Assembly (NCBI GenBank): GCA_010912705.1
Contig: POWB01000004.1
Coordinates: 83,121 to 147,120 of the forward strand
Reading direction: 5' to 3'
Length of the DNA: 64,000 bases
DNA from: Halochromatium sp.
Lineage (GTDB): Bacteria > Pseudomonadota > Gammaproteobacteria > Chromatiales > Chromatiaceae
Position 1 is the stretch's first letter. The number at the start of each line of letters is the position of its first letter. The notes under the pieces are model-generated. The model saw only the letters and a program-made list of their open reading frames with translations, was not told the DNA's origin and did no database searches. This document shows positions 34,407 through 42,966 of the stretch, piece after piece. A program made the position numbers and the translations under genes.

Positions 34407-35644
34407 GCGAGTGGAGCCTCAGCCAGATAGTGACTCCAGGGCTCGGGCGGGACCAGGCCGTGACTCTGATGCACCACATCGAACTGACCGTCATTGCCAA
34501 TGCGGCCGATAAACACCGGCTTGTGCAGATGATGGTTCCGCGCATCCACGCGCACCGCATAGCCGGATGGGGCCGCGAAGGTCTGCCCGCCGAGCGCCGG
34601 GATCACCGCGTCCGGCGCAAACGAGCCCGCCTGCTCCACGGCCTGTTTCCAAAGGTGAATGCCAACGTAGGTCGCCTCCATTGGATCATTCGTCAGCGCC
34701 TCCCCTGCCCACCAGGGATACTTCTGCTGCAAGAATCGGCGCCAGTCGTCCTTGAAGGCCTGATTCACCGGATTGTCCAGCGACATGAAATAGCTCCAGG
34801 CCGCGTAGTGTCCCTTGAGATCCTGGCTTTTCATTGCCTGGATCTCCTGCTCTCCGATCGAGAACGCCACGACCGGCAGGGTCTCGGCATGCAGCCCGGC
34901 TGCGGCGAGCTGGGCGTAGAAGGCGACATTGGAGTCACCATTGATGGTCGAGATGATGACGGCGTCTTTGCCCTCTGTCTTCGCCTTGATGCGAGCGACG
35001 ATCGGTCCGTAATCGGTATGCGAGAAGGGCGTATAGAACTCGATGATATTGGCGCTTGCGATGCCTTCTCCCGCGAGATAGGCCCTGAGAATGCGATTGG
35101 TCGTCCGCGGGTAGACATAGTCGGTCCCGATCAAGACAAAATGCGTTGCCTTATGCTCTTTTAGGAAATACCGCACGGCTGGCAAGGATTGCTGATTGGG
35201 CGTCGCCCCAAGATAAACGATGTTCGGGGACTGCTCTTGCCCTTCATACTGAACGGGGTAGAACAACAAGCTTTTGTTGGACTCGACCACCGGCAGCACG
35301 CGCTTGCGTGAAATCGAGGTCCAGCAGCCAAAGATCGCCTGCACCTCATGCTCCCGAATCAGCCGCTCGGCCTTTGCCGGATAGATCGCCCAGTTCGACG
35401 CCGGATCGATCACGACGGGCTGGATCAGGCGACCAAGAATTCCCCCATTGGCGTTGATCTGTCCAATGGTCATCACAGCGACATCCTTCAGCCATTTCTC
35501 GGACAGGGACATCGTCCCCGAGAGCGAGTGCAGGATGCCGACCTTGACTGGATCTGGTCCTGCAGCGAGCGCTTGCTCTCCGCGCCCGAGGATAGGATGC
35601 AGCAACCCGCAAAGCATCAGTTGGCTGAAGTCTCTACGACGCAT
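34403..35644 (-). CDS. Urea/amide-type periplasmic ligand-binding protein
   Basis: A 413-residue protein of the family of UrtA/AmiC/FmdD-type binding proteins. A short N-terminal signal (MRRRDFSQLMLCGLLHP) is followed by VKVGILHSLSGTMSLSEKWL, then ANGGILGRLIQPVVIDPASN, AIFGCWTSISRKRVLPVVE and VYLGATPNQQSLPAVRYF. Near the end, RVDARNHHLHKPVFIGRI matches the urea/amide subfamily. No ABC permease genes are close. Its stop overlaps the start of the HAMP-HD-GYP sensor, so it probably presents a ligand to that sensor, not to a transporter. The ligand is not known. Confidence 0.85.
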   Translation of the reverse strand: MRRRDFSQLMLCGLLHPILGRGEQALAAGPDPVKVGILHSLSGTMSLSEKWLKDVAVMTIGQINANGGILGRLIQPVVIDPASNWAIYPAKAERLIREHEVQAIFGCWTSISRKRVLPVVESNKSLLFYPVQYEGQEQSPNIVYLGATPNQQSLPAVRYFLKEHKATHFVLIGTDYVYPRTTNRILRAYLAGEGIASANIIEFYTPFSHTDYGPIVARIKAKTEGKDAVIISTINGDSNVAFYAQLAAAGLHAETLPVVAFSIGEQEIQAMKSQDLKGHYAAWSYFMSLDNPVNQAFKDDWRRFLQQKYPWWAGEALTNDPMEATYVGIHLWKQAVEQAGSFAPDAVIPALGGQTFAAPSGYAVRVDARNHHLHKPVFIGRIGNDGQFDVVHQSHGLVPPEPWSHYLAEAPLA

Positions 35645-35679
35645 TCAAAACCTCTTCGCTCTTCATACGTTCCAGTCAG

Positions 35680-35848
35680 CTAAGCCACCAGTGCCCCCAA
35701 GAGCGCCGGCAGCAGCCCCTTGCCCCGCACTCGCGCGTTGTGCACGAACTGAAAGAAGCTAAGGTACAACGGCAGATGCTCCTGGGAGATGCTCCGGTGC
35801 GGGCGCAGCCAGGAACGTAGCAACGACCAGACAGCCTCCATCCTGTTG
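35680..35848 (-). pseudogene. C-terminal fragment of an IS1595-like transposase
   Basis: Minus-strand reading ending at TAG 35680: RMEAVWSLLRSWLRPHRSIS, then QEHLPLYLSFFQFVHNARVR and GKGLLPALLG. The pattern (E-x-x-W-S-x-L-R ... LPxYLxFFxF) matches the tail of DDE transposases of the IS1595/IS1016 kind. No terminal inverted repeats or start were found. It is a scrap of an old insertion sequence. Confidence 0.6.
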
Positions 35849-36003
35849 ACCTGCACTCATGAAAGCCATCAGCATCGTCATCGCGGGCATATTCACCCCG
35901 GCGGTGGCAGACACTGGCTGGACTTGCGGCATCGATCAGGGCTGCTCTATGCTCTGGTTAGGTTGCACAGGTTGCCCTCATTTTGCTCCCACGGCACCAG
36001 TTT

Positions 36004-36987
36004 ATGTCTCAACTCGCCCCCCGCTGGTCCGATCCGTTCGACCCGTCCGCGCCGCCCGATCAGCTGCCCGAGTTCGTCTCCGAGCAAGACTACTGGGAGA
36101 CTTGGTACGAACATCCCGATCTCAATCTGGAATGGAACAATGGGCGATTGGAGGAGGTGCCGGTGTCCGATCTGCTCACCGTTCAGGTCTACTACTGGTT
36201 GCTGGAGCTACTGCTGCACTATCTGCGGCATCACCCAGTTGCCCAGTTCTTAGGACTCGAGACCGGCTTCCGTCTCAGCCTCCCCGACGGCCAAGTCAGC
36301 ATCCGCAAGCCCGATCTCGGCTTCATCCATCACGACAACCCGATCCAGCCCGCGGACACCGACCACCGCTACCTCGGCGTCCCGGACCTGGTCATCGAGG
36401 CCCTCTCCGACAGCAGCGCCGCTAACCGTCGCCGCGATGAGGTGATCAAGAAGGGCGAATATGCCGCCGTCGGCGTGCGTGAATACTACATCCTGCATCA
36501 GGATCCTGAGCGTCTGGCCTTCTATACCGGTGCTCCCACTGGACTCTATGTCCCCATCCCCCCCCAAGCCGGGGTGATCCATTCGCAGGTCTTCCCCGGT
36601 TTTCGCTTCCGCCGTGCCGACCTGCAACGCCGGCCGAGCACCGCCGAGCTGCGCGCTGACCCCGTCTACGCCGACTTCATCCACCCCGAATGGCGGGAGG
36701 CCGAGGCCATTGCCGAGCAGACCCGAGCGATTGCCGAGCAGGCGCAGGCGCAGGCCGAGCAGGCGCAACGTCAGCGCGAAGCCGCTGAAGCGCGCGCCGA
36801 TCAGGAGCGCCGGCTGCGCCAAGCCGCCGAGGCAAGGAGCGATCAGGAACGCCGGCAGCGCCAACACGAATGTCAGCGGCGCGAAGCCGCCGAGGCACGG
36901 GTTGAGCAGGAACGTCAGCAGCGCCAAGCCGCCGAGGCGCGATTGGCTCAAGTCGAGGCCCTTCTCGCGCAACGCCAGGGCCAGTAA
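36004..36987 (+). CDS. Uma2-family protein with a long C-terminal coiled coil
   Basis: A 327-residue protein. Residues 1-200 are a Uma2 (DUF820) domain with RKPDLGFIHHDNP and GVPDLVIEALSDSSAANRRR, then EYYILHQDPERLAFY. Residues about 235-327 form an extended coiled coil rich in Gln, Arg, Ala and Glu, with near repeats of QRREAAEAR-type units (36715-36975). Start ATG 36004 was chosen over the longer frame. Uma2 proteins with such tails are frequent in Chromatiaceae and cyanobacteria; the tail may mediate oligomers. Function is unknown. It is not a close copy of the genes at 5385 and 9658. Confidence 0.82.
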   Translation: MSQLAPRWSDPFDPSAPPDQLPEFVSEQDYWETWYEHPDLNLEWNNGRLEEVPVSDLLTVQVYYWLLELLLHYLRHHPVAQFLGLETGFRLSLPDGQVSIRKPDLGFIHHDNPIQPADTDHRYLGVPDLVIEALSDSSAANRRRDEVIKKGEYAAVGVREYYILHQDPERLAFYTGAPTGLYVPIPPQAGVIHSQVFPGFRFRRADLQRRPSTAELRADPVYADFIHPEWREAEAIAEQTRAIAEQAQAQAEQAQRQREAAEARADQERRLRQAAEARSDQERRQRQHECQRREAAEARVEQERQQRQAAEARLAQVEALLAQRQGQ

Positions 36988-37193
36988 CGGACGAGTGCAG
37001 CGGACCGCTTTCTTTTTGGTCTGGAACGGTGGCCAAGGGAGTTCGCATTGGGCTTCTATTCCGGACTGCTCGCGCCTCCTCCCCTAGCTAGGCTGGCTGA
37101 GCTAGGAATCACGCTGCCGCGGCGGCAGCGATAGAATAAGCCCTGTTGCCACTGCATCCCATCCACCGATCACTCGCCCAGAGGATTCCACTC

Positions 37194-37685
37194 GTGCTCG
37201 AGAACGGCCGCCCCCTTGCATCCGCTGCTACCCTTGCCCTGCTATCGCTGCTGATCGCCAGCGTGCCAGCCACCGCGCGGGCTGATGCGCCTGCGCTTCA
37301 GGAGCAATTAGCCGTGGCCGGGCTCAGCCTGCCCGAGACTCGCTCCTTTCTGACCAAACTCAAGCACGCGGTTGCCAAAGACGACAGAAAGGCGGTGGCA
37401 GCCATGAGCGATTATCCGATCACCGTCGCCGTCGGAGCTGATGCAATCACCCTAGACAGTCCCGGTCAGTTCGTGGCGCGCTACGCAGATTTCATGACCC
37501 AAGCCCTGCGCGCACTGATCGCGGAGACGACGCTTGAGGATCTGTTCGCGAACGCTCAGGGCGCGATGCTCGGCAACGGCGCCCTCTGGTTCGGCCCGGT
37601 CTGCAAGCAGGGCGGCAAGCTACAGAACCTGGACGCCTGCGCCAATCCGCCCGTCCTGCTGATTCGGATCAACGGCGTGCAATGA
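37194..37685 (+). CDS. Secreted hypothetical protein
   Basis: A protein of about 163 residues if it starts at GTG 37194, or 179 from TTG 37146. A signal peptide (SAATLALLSLLIASVPATAR, then ADA) is clear. The mature part, QEQLAVAGLSLPETRSFLTK, SDYPITVAVGADAITLDSPG and ARYADFMTQALRALIAE, has an NTF2-like flavour, but the family is not certain. It ends WFGPVCKQGGKLQN with two Cys nearby. It sits 30 bases before the FUSC transporter and is likely co-transcribed with it. Confidence 0.55.
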   Translation: MLENGRPLASAATLALLSLLIASVPATARADAPALQEQLAVAGLSLPETRSFLTKLKHAVAKDDRKAVAAMSDYPITVAVGADAITLDSPGQFVARYADFMTQALRALIAETTLEDLFANAQGAMLGNGALWFGPVCKQGGKLQNLDACANPPVLLIRINGVQ

Positions 37686-37715
37686 GTCGATGCAGCAGTC
37701 CCCTTGGATGCGCGA

Positions 37716-39950
37716 ATGACAGCGCTCTGGAGCCCGCCGGCGCTGCTCAGCGCCCTCAAGACCACAACCGGCATCCTCACCGCCTGGGGCATCGTCCTCT
37801 GGCTGCAGTGGCCAGATCCCTTTCTGGCGCCACTCGCGGTCCTGTTCCTGCAAACGCCCTACCTTGGGGCCTCGCTGCGCAAGGGACTGATGCGGGTGCT
37901 CGGCACCCTCGCCGGTGCCCTGCTGGTGCTGGGCCTACTAGCCTGGCTGATCCAGGAGCGCTGGCCGCTGATCGGCATGCTCTCACTGGTACTCGCTGGC
38001 GCGATCTACCAGATGCGCCACAGCCGCTATGCCTACGCCTGGCTCATGGTGGCAATCACGGTCGCCATCATTGCCGCAGATGCAGCAGCCCGGCCGGAGC
38101 TCGCCTTTCAGCTCGCGGTCTATCGCACCTCCGAGGCCATCATCGGCATTCTGGTCGTGCTGGTCATCAACGGCATCTTTTGGCCACGCTCCGGCGGCAT
38201 CGCCTATCATCAAACCTATTCGGCAAGCCTCGCCGCCCTGGCTGAGCATCTGCGTGCAACCGCAAGCAGCCTGATCGACCCAGGGCGTCCAGCGCTACCA
38301 CGGCTAGCCTCCTCACTGCTCAAGGCACCGACACAGCTACGCGAGATCCTGACCGCCGCCGCCCTCGACACCGGTTCGTTTCGCCGCCTACGTCGAACCT
38401 ACGAAGCCCAGATCCAGGGTCTGACTGGAATGCTGGGCACCTTGGCTGGGCTGGGCGAGAATCTGCGCCTAGCCGCTGAGCACGAGCGCGCCTTCCTGAG
38501 CCTAAGGCAGCGTCGCCATATCGCCGCCGCCCTCGCCGCGCTCAACCGCGCGCTAGCGCAGCTGAGATCAGCGCCACAGGCGGCGCGGCCCGATCGCCTA
38601 GCGGCAAGCTTGGACCGAGCGCGCCGACATGGCGATGCCTTACTCAGCGCCCCGGCACTGGCCGTGCACAGCGGCCGGGAGAGCGCCCTATTGCACGCCT
38701 TCGCGGGCCAGCTGGGGCGGTTGATCGAGTTAGTTGATGCCCAGCACCAGACCAGCCTCGCCATCGCCGCAGGCCGCTCCCTGCCGCGCTCCGAGCTGCC
38801 GCTAGAACCGCAGCCGCCACTCAGCGAGCAGCTCCGCACCGCCTTGCCGAACGCGCTCTTGGTCGCCGTGATTTTCTGGACCCTAGCCCTGACCTGGATC
38901 CAGTTTCAGTGGCCCCCATCCGGCTTCCTCGGCGTGCTCATGGGGGTCGTCTTGATTGGCATCGAGACCCTGCAGAACGCACCCGCACTGGAGCCAGGGC
39001 GACGCATCGCGCTTGGCGTGGCCTTGGGGATGCTCGTCACCGCACCGGTCTATCTGCTGCTGATGCCGCAGCTGCAGGGCTTTGCCGAGCTGGCGCTGGT
39101 GCTATTTCCGCTCTATTTCAGCATCAGCTACTTTATCCACGCCCTAACGCCGCCGAATAACCTGCCCTTCACCGGCATGGGGCTCATGGCCATCATCATG
39201 GTCTCGCTGGAGCCACAGCAGACCTTTGATGCCGTCAGCTACTTTGATACCGGCTTGAGCGTGCTGACCGGGTTCGCCGTAGCACTGATCTTCCTGAGCA
39301 TCGCACAATCACTGCCGCCACGAGAGCGTCTGCGACGCCTGACGCTGCAGCTTCTGCGATTGCTACAGCGCGCCCAGACCGACCTGGCCGATCTCTCTCA
39401 AACCGACTTCGCGGCGCAGCTCGCGCGCCATGAGCTAGGCCTTCGCGAGAGCCTCAAAGCGCTCGATCAGGTCGCACCGCTGGCGGCAAAGGCACGGCCG
39501 GCAACCGGGGACCCGGAGCAGGTGCAGGCGCTCACGGATGCACTCCAGCGCCTCGTGTTGACGATCAAGGGCCTGCACCGGGCCCGCGCGCCCTGGAGCG
39601 GTGGCGCGCGCGCGCGGATCTTGCAGACAACCCTGGGCAAGACCCTGAGTCCAGTCATCCTGCAAACCCTAGAGGGCTTCTCCCTGCGGCTAGAGCGGCC
39701 TAGCGCGCGAACGTCAATATCGACGACGACATCGACGACAACCTCGACTGCAGCCCTAGATGACGCCCGCCGCCTCGTCGTCGCCGAGCTTGAGCGCTTA
39801 GATCAGGCACGCCGCAGCGGTGACGAGACGCCTGCTGTCTATACCTTGATGATTGCCGGACAGTACATCGCCGTCGCCCATGCGCTAAGAAATCTAGCGG
39901 CCAGCCTTGAGGCCATCGACTGGCCCGCCTGGCGCGTCAGTCGCTTTTGA
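37716..39950 (+). CDS. FUSC-family inner-membrane transporter
   Basis: A 744-residue protein with two membrane blocks separated and followed by soluble helical regions, the plan of FUSC/YccS/AaeB exporters. Block 1 (about residues 15-160) includes PLAVLFLQTPYLGASLRKGL and IIGILVVLVINGIFWPRSGG. Block 2 (about 385-530) includes WIQFQWPPSGFLGVLMGVVL and LFPLYFSISYFIHALTPPNN. Such proteins export aromatic carboxylic acids or similar compounds; the substrate is unknown here. A run of Thr and Ser (STTTSTTTSTAAL, near residue 680) is a flexible linker. It follows the secreted protein at 37194 and could act with it. Confidence 0.85.
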   Translation: MTALWSPPALLSALKTTTGILTAWGIVLWLQWPDPFLAPLAVLFLQTPYLGASLRKGLMRVLGTLAGALLVLGLLAWLIQERWPLIGMLSLVLAGAIYQMRHSRYAYAWLMVAITVAIIAADAAARPELAFQLAVYRTSEAIIGILVVLVINGIFWPRSGGIAYHQTYSASLAALAEHLRATASSLIDPGRPALPRLASSLLKAPTQLREILTAAALDTGSFRRLRRTYEAQIQGLTGMLGTLAGLGENLRLAAEHERAFLSLRQRRHIAAALAALNRALAQLRSAPQAARPDRLAASLDRARRHGDALLSAPALAVHSGRESALLHAFAGQLGRLIELVDAQHQTSLAIAAGRSLPRSELPLEPQPPLSEQLRTALPNALLVAVIFWTLALTWIQFQWPPSGFLGVLMGVVLIGIETLQNAPALEPGRRIALGVALGMLVTAPVYLLLMPQLQGFAELALVLFPLYFSISYFIHALTPPNNLPFTGMGLMAIIMVSLEPQQTFDAVSYFDTGLSVLTGFAVALIFLSIAQSLPPRERLRRLTLQLLRLLQRAQTDLADLSQTDFAAQLARHELGLRESLKALDQVAPLAAKARPATGDPEQVQALTDALQRLVLTIKGLHRARAPWSGGARARILQTTLGKTLSPVILQTLEGFSLRLERPSARTSISTTTSTTTSTAALDDARRLVVAELERLDQARRSGDETPAVYTLMIAGQYIAVAHALRNLAASLEAIDWPAWRVSRF

Positions 39951-39969
39951 GCGATATGCTACGGCTGTG

Positions 39970-40737
39970 CTAGGGCGCATGCCGGCAAGGCGCAAAGTAG
40001 GGATTGCTCATTGCCTCTAGGCACTGACTGCCGGTGTCGCTGAGCGCGCTAGGGTCGGCATTCATCAGACGCTCCTCGGTCTCTAGCGCCTGCAGCTGCT
40101 GTGCGGCATCGCAGGCCTGGCTGTCGGCACAGCCGCCCTCAGCGCCACAGACGCGCTCGACCAATGCCTGGCAGCGGCTGTTGCCGGCCGCTGCGACGAG
40201 ACTCGCGCAGGCAGGGAAGCTCGGGTCTGCAAGCGCCTGCAGACAAGGCTCGCTGCTGCTGGTCTGCGTATCAACCGCGCGCCCGCGACCAACCTGGCGC
40301 TGCTCCTCGGCCTCCTTGCTCAGCAGAGTGCGCGCGCGCAGACATGCCGCCGAAGTACTGCAGGCATGATCAAAGCCACAGGTCTTGCGCACCAGTTGGG
40401 TACAGTAGCGATATTCGAACACCGGTTCCGGCTTGGGCTCAGATTCCCAGCGCTCATACATCGGCGCAGTCGGCACGGCGATACCATCGCGCACGATCAG
40501 CGTCGAGCCATCCTCGAGCCGGTGCACGCCATCCCAGAGCGGTCGCTCAAGCCCATTGATGCGGCCCATCGCGCGCCGCGTTTCGGGGTCCACGGTCAGC
40601 TCCGCGCCACCCTCTAAGCGCCCCTGCCAGGGCTCGGCGAAAGCGCTCGCAAGCGTGCCAAGCAAGGCCAGCAGGCAAAACCAGCAACGCCGGTCACGCC
40701 ACCAAATTCTGTTAGCAAACAGACGATGCTCAGTCAT
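39970..40737 (-). CDS. Cysteine-rich secreted hypothetical protein
   Basis: A 255-residue protein with a signal peptide (WFCLLALLGTLASAFAE). The next 70 residues are rich in strands (ELTVDPETRRAMGRINGLER). From about residue 110 on it has many Cys in repeating CxxxxxxCxxxxxC-like spacing (YCTQLVRKTCGFDHACSTSA, then CQALVERVCGAEGGCADSQA, then CLEAMSNPYFAPCRHAP), suggesting several disulfides. I do not recognise the family. It is next to a Kunitz-like lipoprotein on the same strand, 114 bases downstream of it, and the two Cys-rich proteins may be linked in function. Confidence 0.55.
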   Translation of the reverse strand: MTEHRLFANRIWWRDRRCWFCLLALLGTLASAFAEPWQGRLEGGAELTVDPETRRAMGRINGLERPLWDGVHRLEDGSTLIVRDGIAVPTAPMYERWESEPKPEPVFEYRYCTQLVRKTCGFDHACSTSAACLRARTLLSKEAEEQRQVGRGRAVDTQTSSSEPCLQALADPSFPACASLVAAAGNSRCQALVERVCGAEGGCADSQACDAAQQLQALETEERLMNADPSALSDTGSQCLEAMSNPYFAPCRHAP

Positions 40738-40851
40738 GTCAGAGCCCCTCGCCGCAGTCAGTCAACCCATCTACCATCCTTTGACTGTAACAGTGCCTGG
40801 CGATTTTGCGAGGGCGCCTGTTTGCAAGAATCGGTATCCACAAGAAACGGC

Positions 40852-41187
40852 CTAAGGCGCAGAACGTCCGCCACAGGTGCGAACGCAATCACGCAATGAC
40901 TGAAAAGGCCAGTCAGAATTGCAAACGCCCGGCATGAATGGGCGGCAGCTGTCGGACCGATAGTCATAGTAGAAGGCCGAACGGGGTCGGCCACAGCGGC
41001 CGCGCTCCGGCTCCTGCAAACAGCTCACATGCAAGAGGTTAGCAGCCTCGCGAGACTTAGAGCCGCCACCACAGCCGAGCAGCGACAGCATGATCAGCAG
41101 CAAGCACAGCACAGCATAGAAGCGGCGGCTAAGAAGAGGTTGAAGAGGCTTGCCAGCATCTACAAAGAAGGCTTCGGGGTTCATCAA
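40852..41187 (-). CDS. Kunitz/BPTI-like domain lipoprotein
   Basis: A 111-residue protein. The N-terminal hydrophobic segment ends in the lipobox LLGC (near residue 39), so it should be a lipoprotein. The mature part has CLQEPERGRCGRPRSAFYYD, then SDSCRPFMPGVC, then PFQSLRDCVRTCGG. This fits the Kunitz/BPTI spacing (C ... G-x-C ... YY-D ... C-x-x-F ... G-x-C ... F-x-S ... C-x-x-x-C), with all six Cys. In animals such domains inhibit serine proteases; in bacteria they are rare. The target is not known. The P1 residue by alignment is in GRCGRP, so it could be Gly, which is not typical of trypsin inhibitors. Confidence 0.75.
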   Translation of the reverse strand: MMNPEAFFVDAGKPLQPLLSRRFYAVLCLLLIMLSLLGCGGGSKSREAANLLHVSCLQEPERGRCGRPRSAFYYDYRSDSCRPFMPGVCNSDWPFQSLRDCVRTCGGRSAP

Positions 41188-41214
41188 TCGCTCACGCTGA
41201 GATAAGGATGCCGA

Positions 41215-42963
41215 TCAGTGCCCAACCAGCCAAGCCACCTGATAGGGCTCCAGCTCGAAGCGGCTCGGCAGCTGCTCGCCACTCTGGTGCCAGCCGCCAA
41301 TCAGCTCGGTCCAGCTCAGTTCGCGCGGTCGCCGCACCAAGCGCCCGAAGCCCAACTGCACCGGCGCGCCGGTGAGGTTGGCTACCATCCAGAGCGACTG
41401 GCTATTGTCCGGCGCCACTCGTCGCACCCCAAACAGTCCTGCCGGCAGCTCCAGCACCCGCTGCGGGCCATCCGGATGGAAGGCCGGCTGCGCCCGGCGA
41501 ATCCTAAGCCGTCGCAGGTACTCCGGCAACAGCTGCCGCGCCTGATGGCTAGACTCCTCGCCGAGCATCACCTCCAGCTCCGGCAAGGCCCACTTCTGCC
41601 GATTGATGGTGCGCGCACGCCCACTCTGCTCGGCCCCGCGCAGATTGTTTGAGGCACCGAGCAGGCTATTAAAATAGATCCCTGGGATGCCCTGCAGACT
41701 CAGTGCAATGGTCTGGGCACAAAGGAATCGTCGAATCGACACCTCCTGATCGCCGGGTGTCCCCACCGCGTCAAAGTAGGTGATATTCAGCTCATAGGGC
41801 GTCGCCGAGCCATCCGGATTACTCCGCCGCGAGACCAACCCTCCCCGTTCCTCCATGGCTGCGACCAGGGCATCGAGCTGCGACTGTGGCAACAGGCCTT
41901 CTAAGGGCCGTACCCCAATCCCGTCGTGCGAGGCAGTGAAGTTGAAGTAGGTGCAGCCTGGTGGTGGTGGCGCCAGTGCCGCCGCCCACTCGGTCAGATA
42001 GCGGCCATTGCCGCTGTGCATCGCGTGCAACAGCAGGGGCGGCAGACTGAATTGATAGACTAGGTGCGCCTCGTCACCCTTGCCGAAGTAGCTGATGTTC
42101 TCGGCATGCGGGACGTTGGTCTCGGTCATGACCAGCACCCTCGGCGCCACCAAGTTCAGGAGGTCACGCAGCAGCTTGACGATCTCATGTGTCTGTGGAA
42201 GGTGGATGCAGGCGGTCCCGAGCTGCTTCCAGAGATAGGCGATCGCATCCAGCCGGATGATCTGCGCACCATGATGAACGTAGAAGAGCAGGATATCTAG
42301 ATACTCGAACAGCACATCCGGATTGCTGAAATCGACATCGATCTGATCCTGCCCAAAGGTGGCCCAGACATGGCGCTCACCATAAGGTGTCTGCACCGAG
42401 CGCAGCAGCGCCGAGGTGCGCGGTCGCACCACTGCGGAGAGGTCGGCCTTAGGATCGACCTCGATGAAATAATGGCGCTCAGGCGCCATGCCATTGGTAT
42501 AGGCGCGGAACCAGCGACTCTGGCTGGAGACATGGTTGATCACCAAGTCGAGCATCAACCGATAGTCATCGGCTAGCGCGTCGACATCCGGCCAATCGCC
42601 GAGCGCAGGGTCAACCTGGCGATAGTCGATCACGGCAAAGCCATCGTCGGAGCTATAGGGAAACAACGGCAATAGATGCAGGCTCGAGATGGCATCGCCA
42701 ACATGCTGTTCGAGGAACCGCCGCAGCGTCGCCAGCGGTGCCTCGTTGCTGGCACAGACCATATCGCCATAGCTGATCAGGACCGCATCGGTCTGATCCC
42801 AAGGCGCGCAGCCAGCGGCCTCGGGCAGACAGTCGGCACCAACACCATAGCGCCCGATGATCAGCTGCAACCGATCCATCAGCCGCGGTAATGCAGCCTC
42901 CCCATAGAGCCGGCCTAGACGCTCACGAATGCGCTCATAGACGCGCCGCTCGACCACCACCAT
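41215..42963 (-). CDS. GH13_18 sugar phosphorylase (glucosylglycerate/sucrose phosphorylase-like)
   Basis: A 582-residue GH13 enzyme of subfamily 18. Active-site elements are visible: LDLVINHVS, the nucleophile Asp in IIRLDAIAYLWKQLGT (about residue 242), the acid/base Glu in VLVMTETNVPHAENISYFG (about residue 285), and FTASHDGIG. Sucrose phosphorylases are about 490-505 residues; the 560-580 size and the ETNVPHxENISYFG form fit the glucosylglycerate phosphorylase (YcjM-like) branch better. It would split a glucoside with phosphate to give glucose-1-phosphate. It starts three bases after the GT4 gene's stop, so the two form an operon. The exact substrate is inferred. Confidence 0.85.
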   Translation of the reverse strand: MVVVERRVYERIRERLGRLYGEAALPRLMDRLQLIIGRYGVGADCLPEAAGCAPWDQTDAVLISYGDMVCASNEAPLATLRRFLEQHVGDAISSLHLLPLFPYSSDDGFAVIDYRQVDPALGDWPDVDALADDYRLMLDLVINHVSSQSRWFRAYTNGMAPERHYFIEVDPKADLSAVVRPRTSALLRSVQTPYGERHVWATFGQDQIDVDFSNPDVLFEYLDILLFYVHHGAQIIRLDAIAYLWKQLGTACIHLPQTHEIVKLLRDLLNLVAPRVLVMTETNVPHAENISYFGKGDEAHLVYQFSLPPLLLHAMHSGNGRYLTEWAAALAPPPPGCTYFNFTASHDGIGVRPLEGLLPQSQLDALVAAMEERGGLVSRRSNPDGSATPYELNITYFDAVGTPGDQEVSIRRFLCAQTIALSLQGIPGIYFNSLLGASNNLRGAEQSGRARTINRQKWALPELEVMLGEESSHQARQLLPEYLRRLRIRRAQPAFHPDGPQRVLELPAGLFGVRRVAPDNSQSLWMVANLTGAPVQLGFGRLVRRPRELSWTELIGGWHQSGEQLPSRFELEPYQVAWLVGH

Positions 42964-42966
42964 GGC

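Noticed and set aside
35859..36425. Plus-strand frame of 188 codons with a signal-like start
   Set aside because: Most of it overlaps the Uma2 gene at 36004 in another frame. The first 45 residues have Cys and a hydrophobic start but no family match and no conserved continuation.
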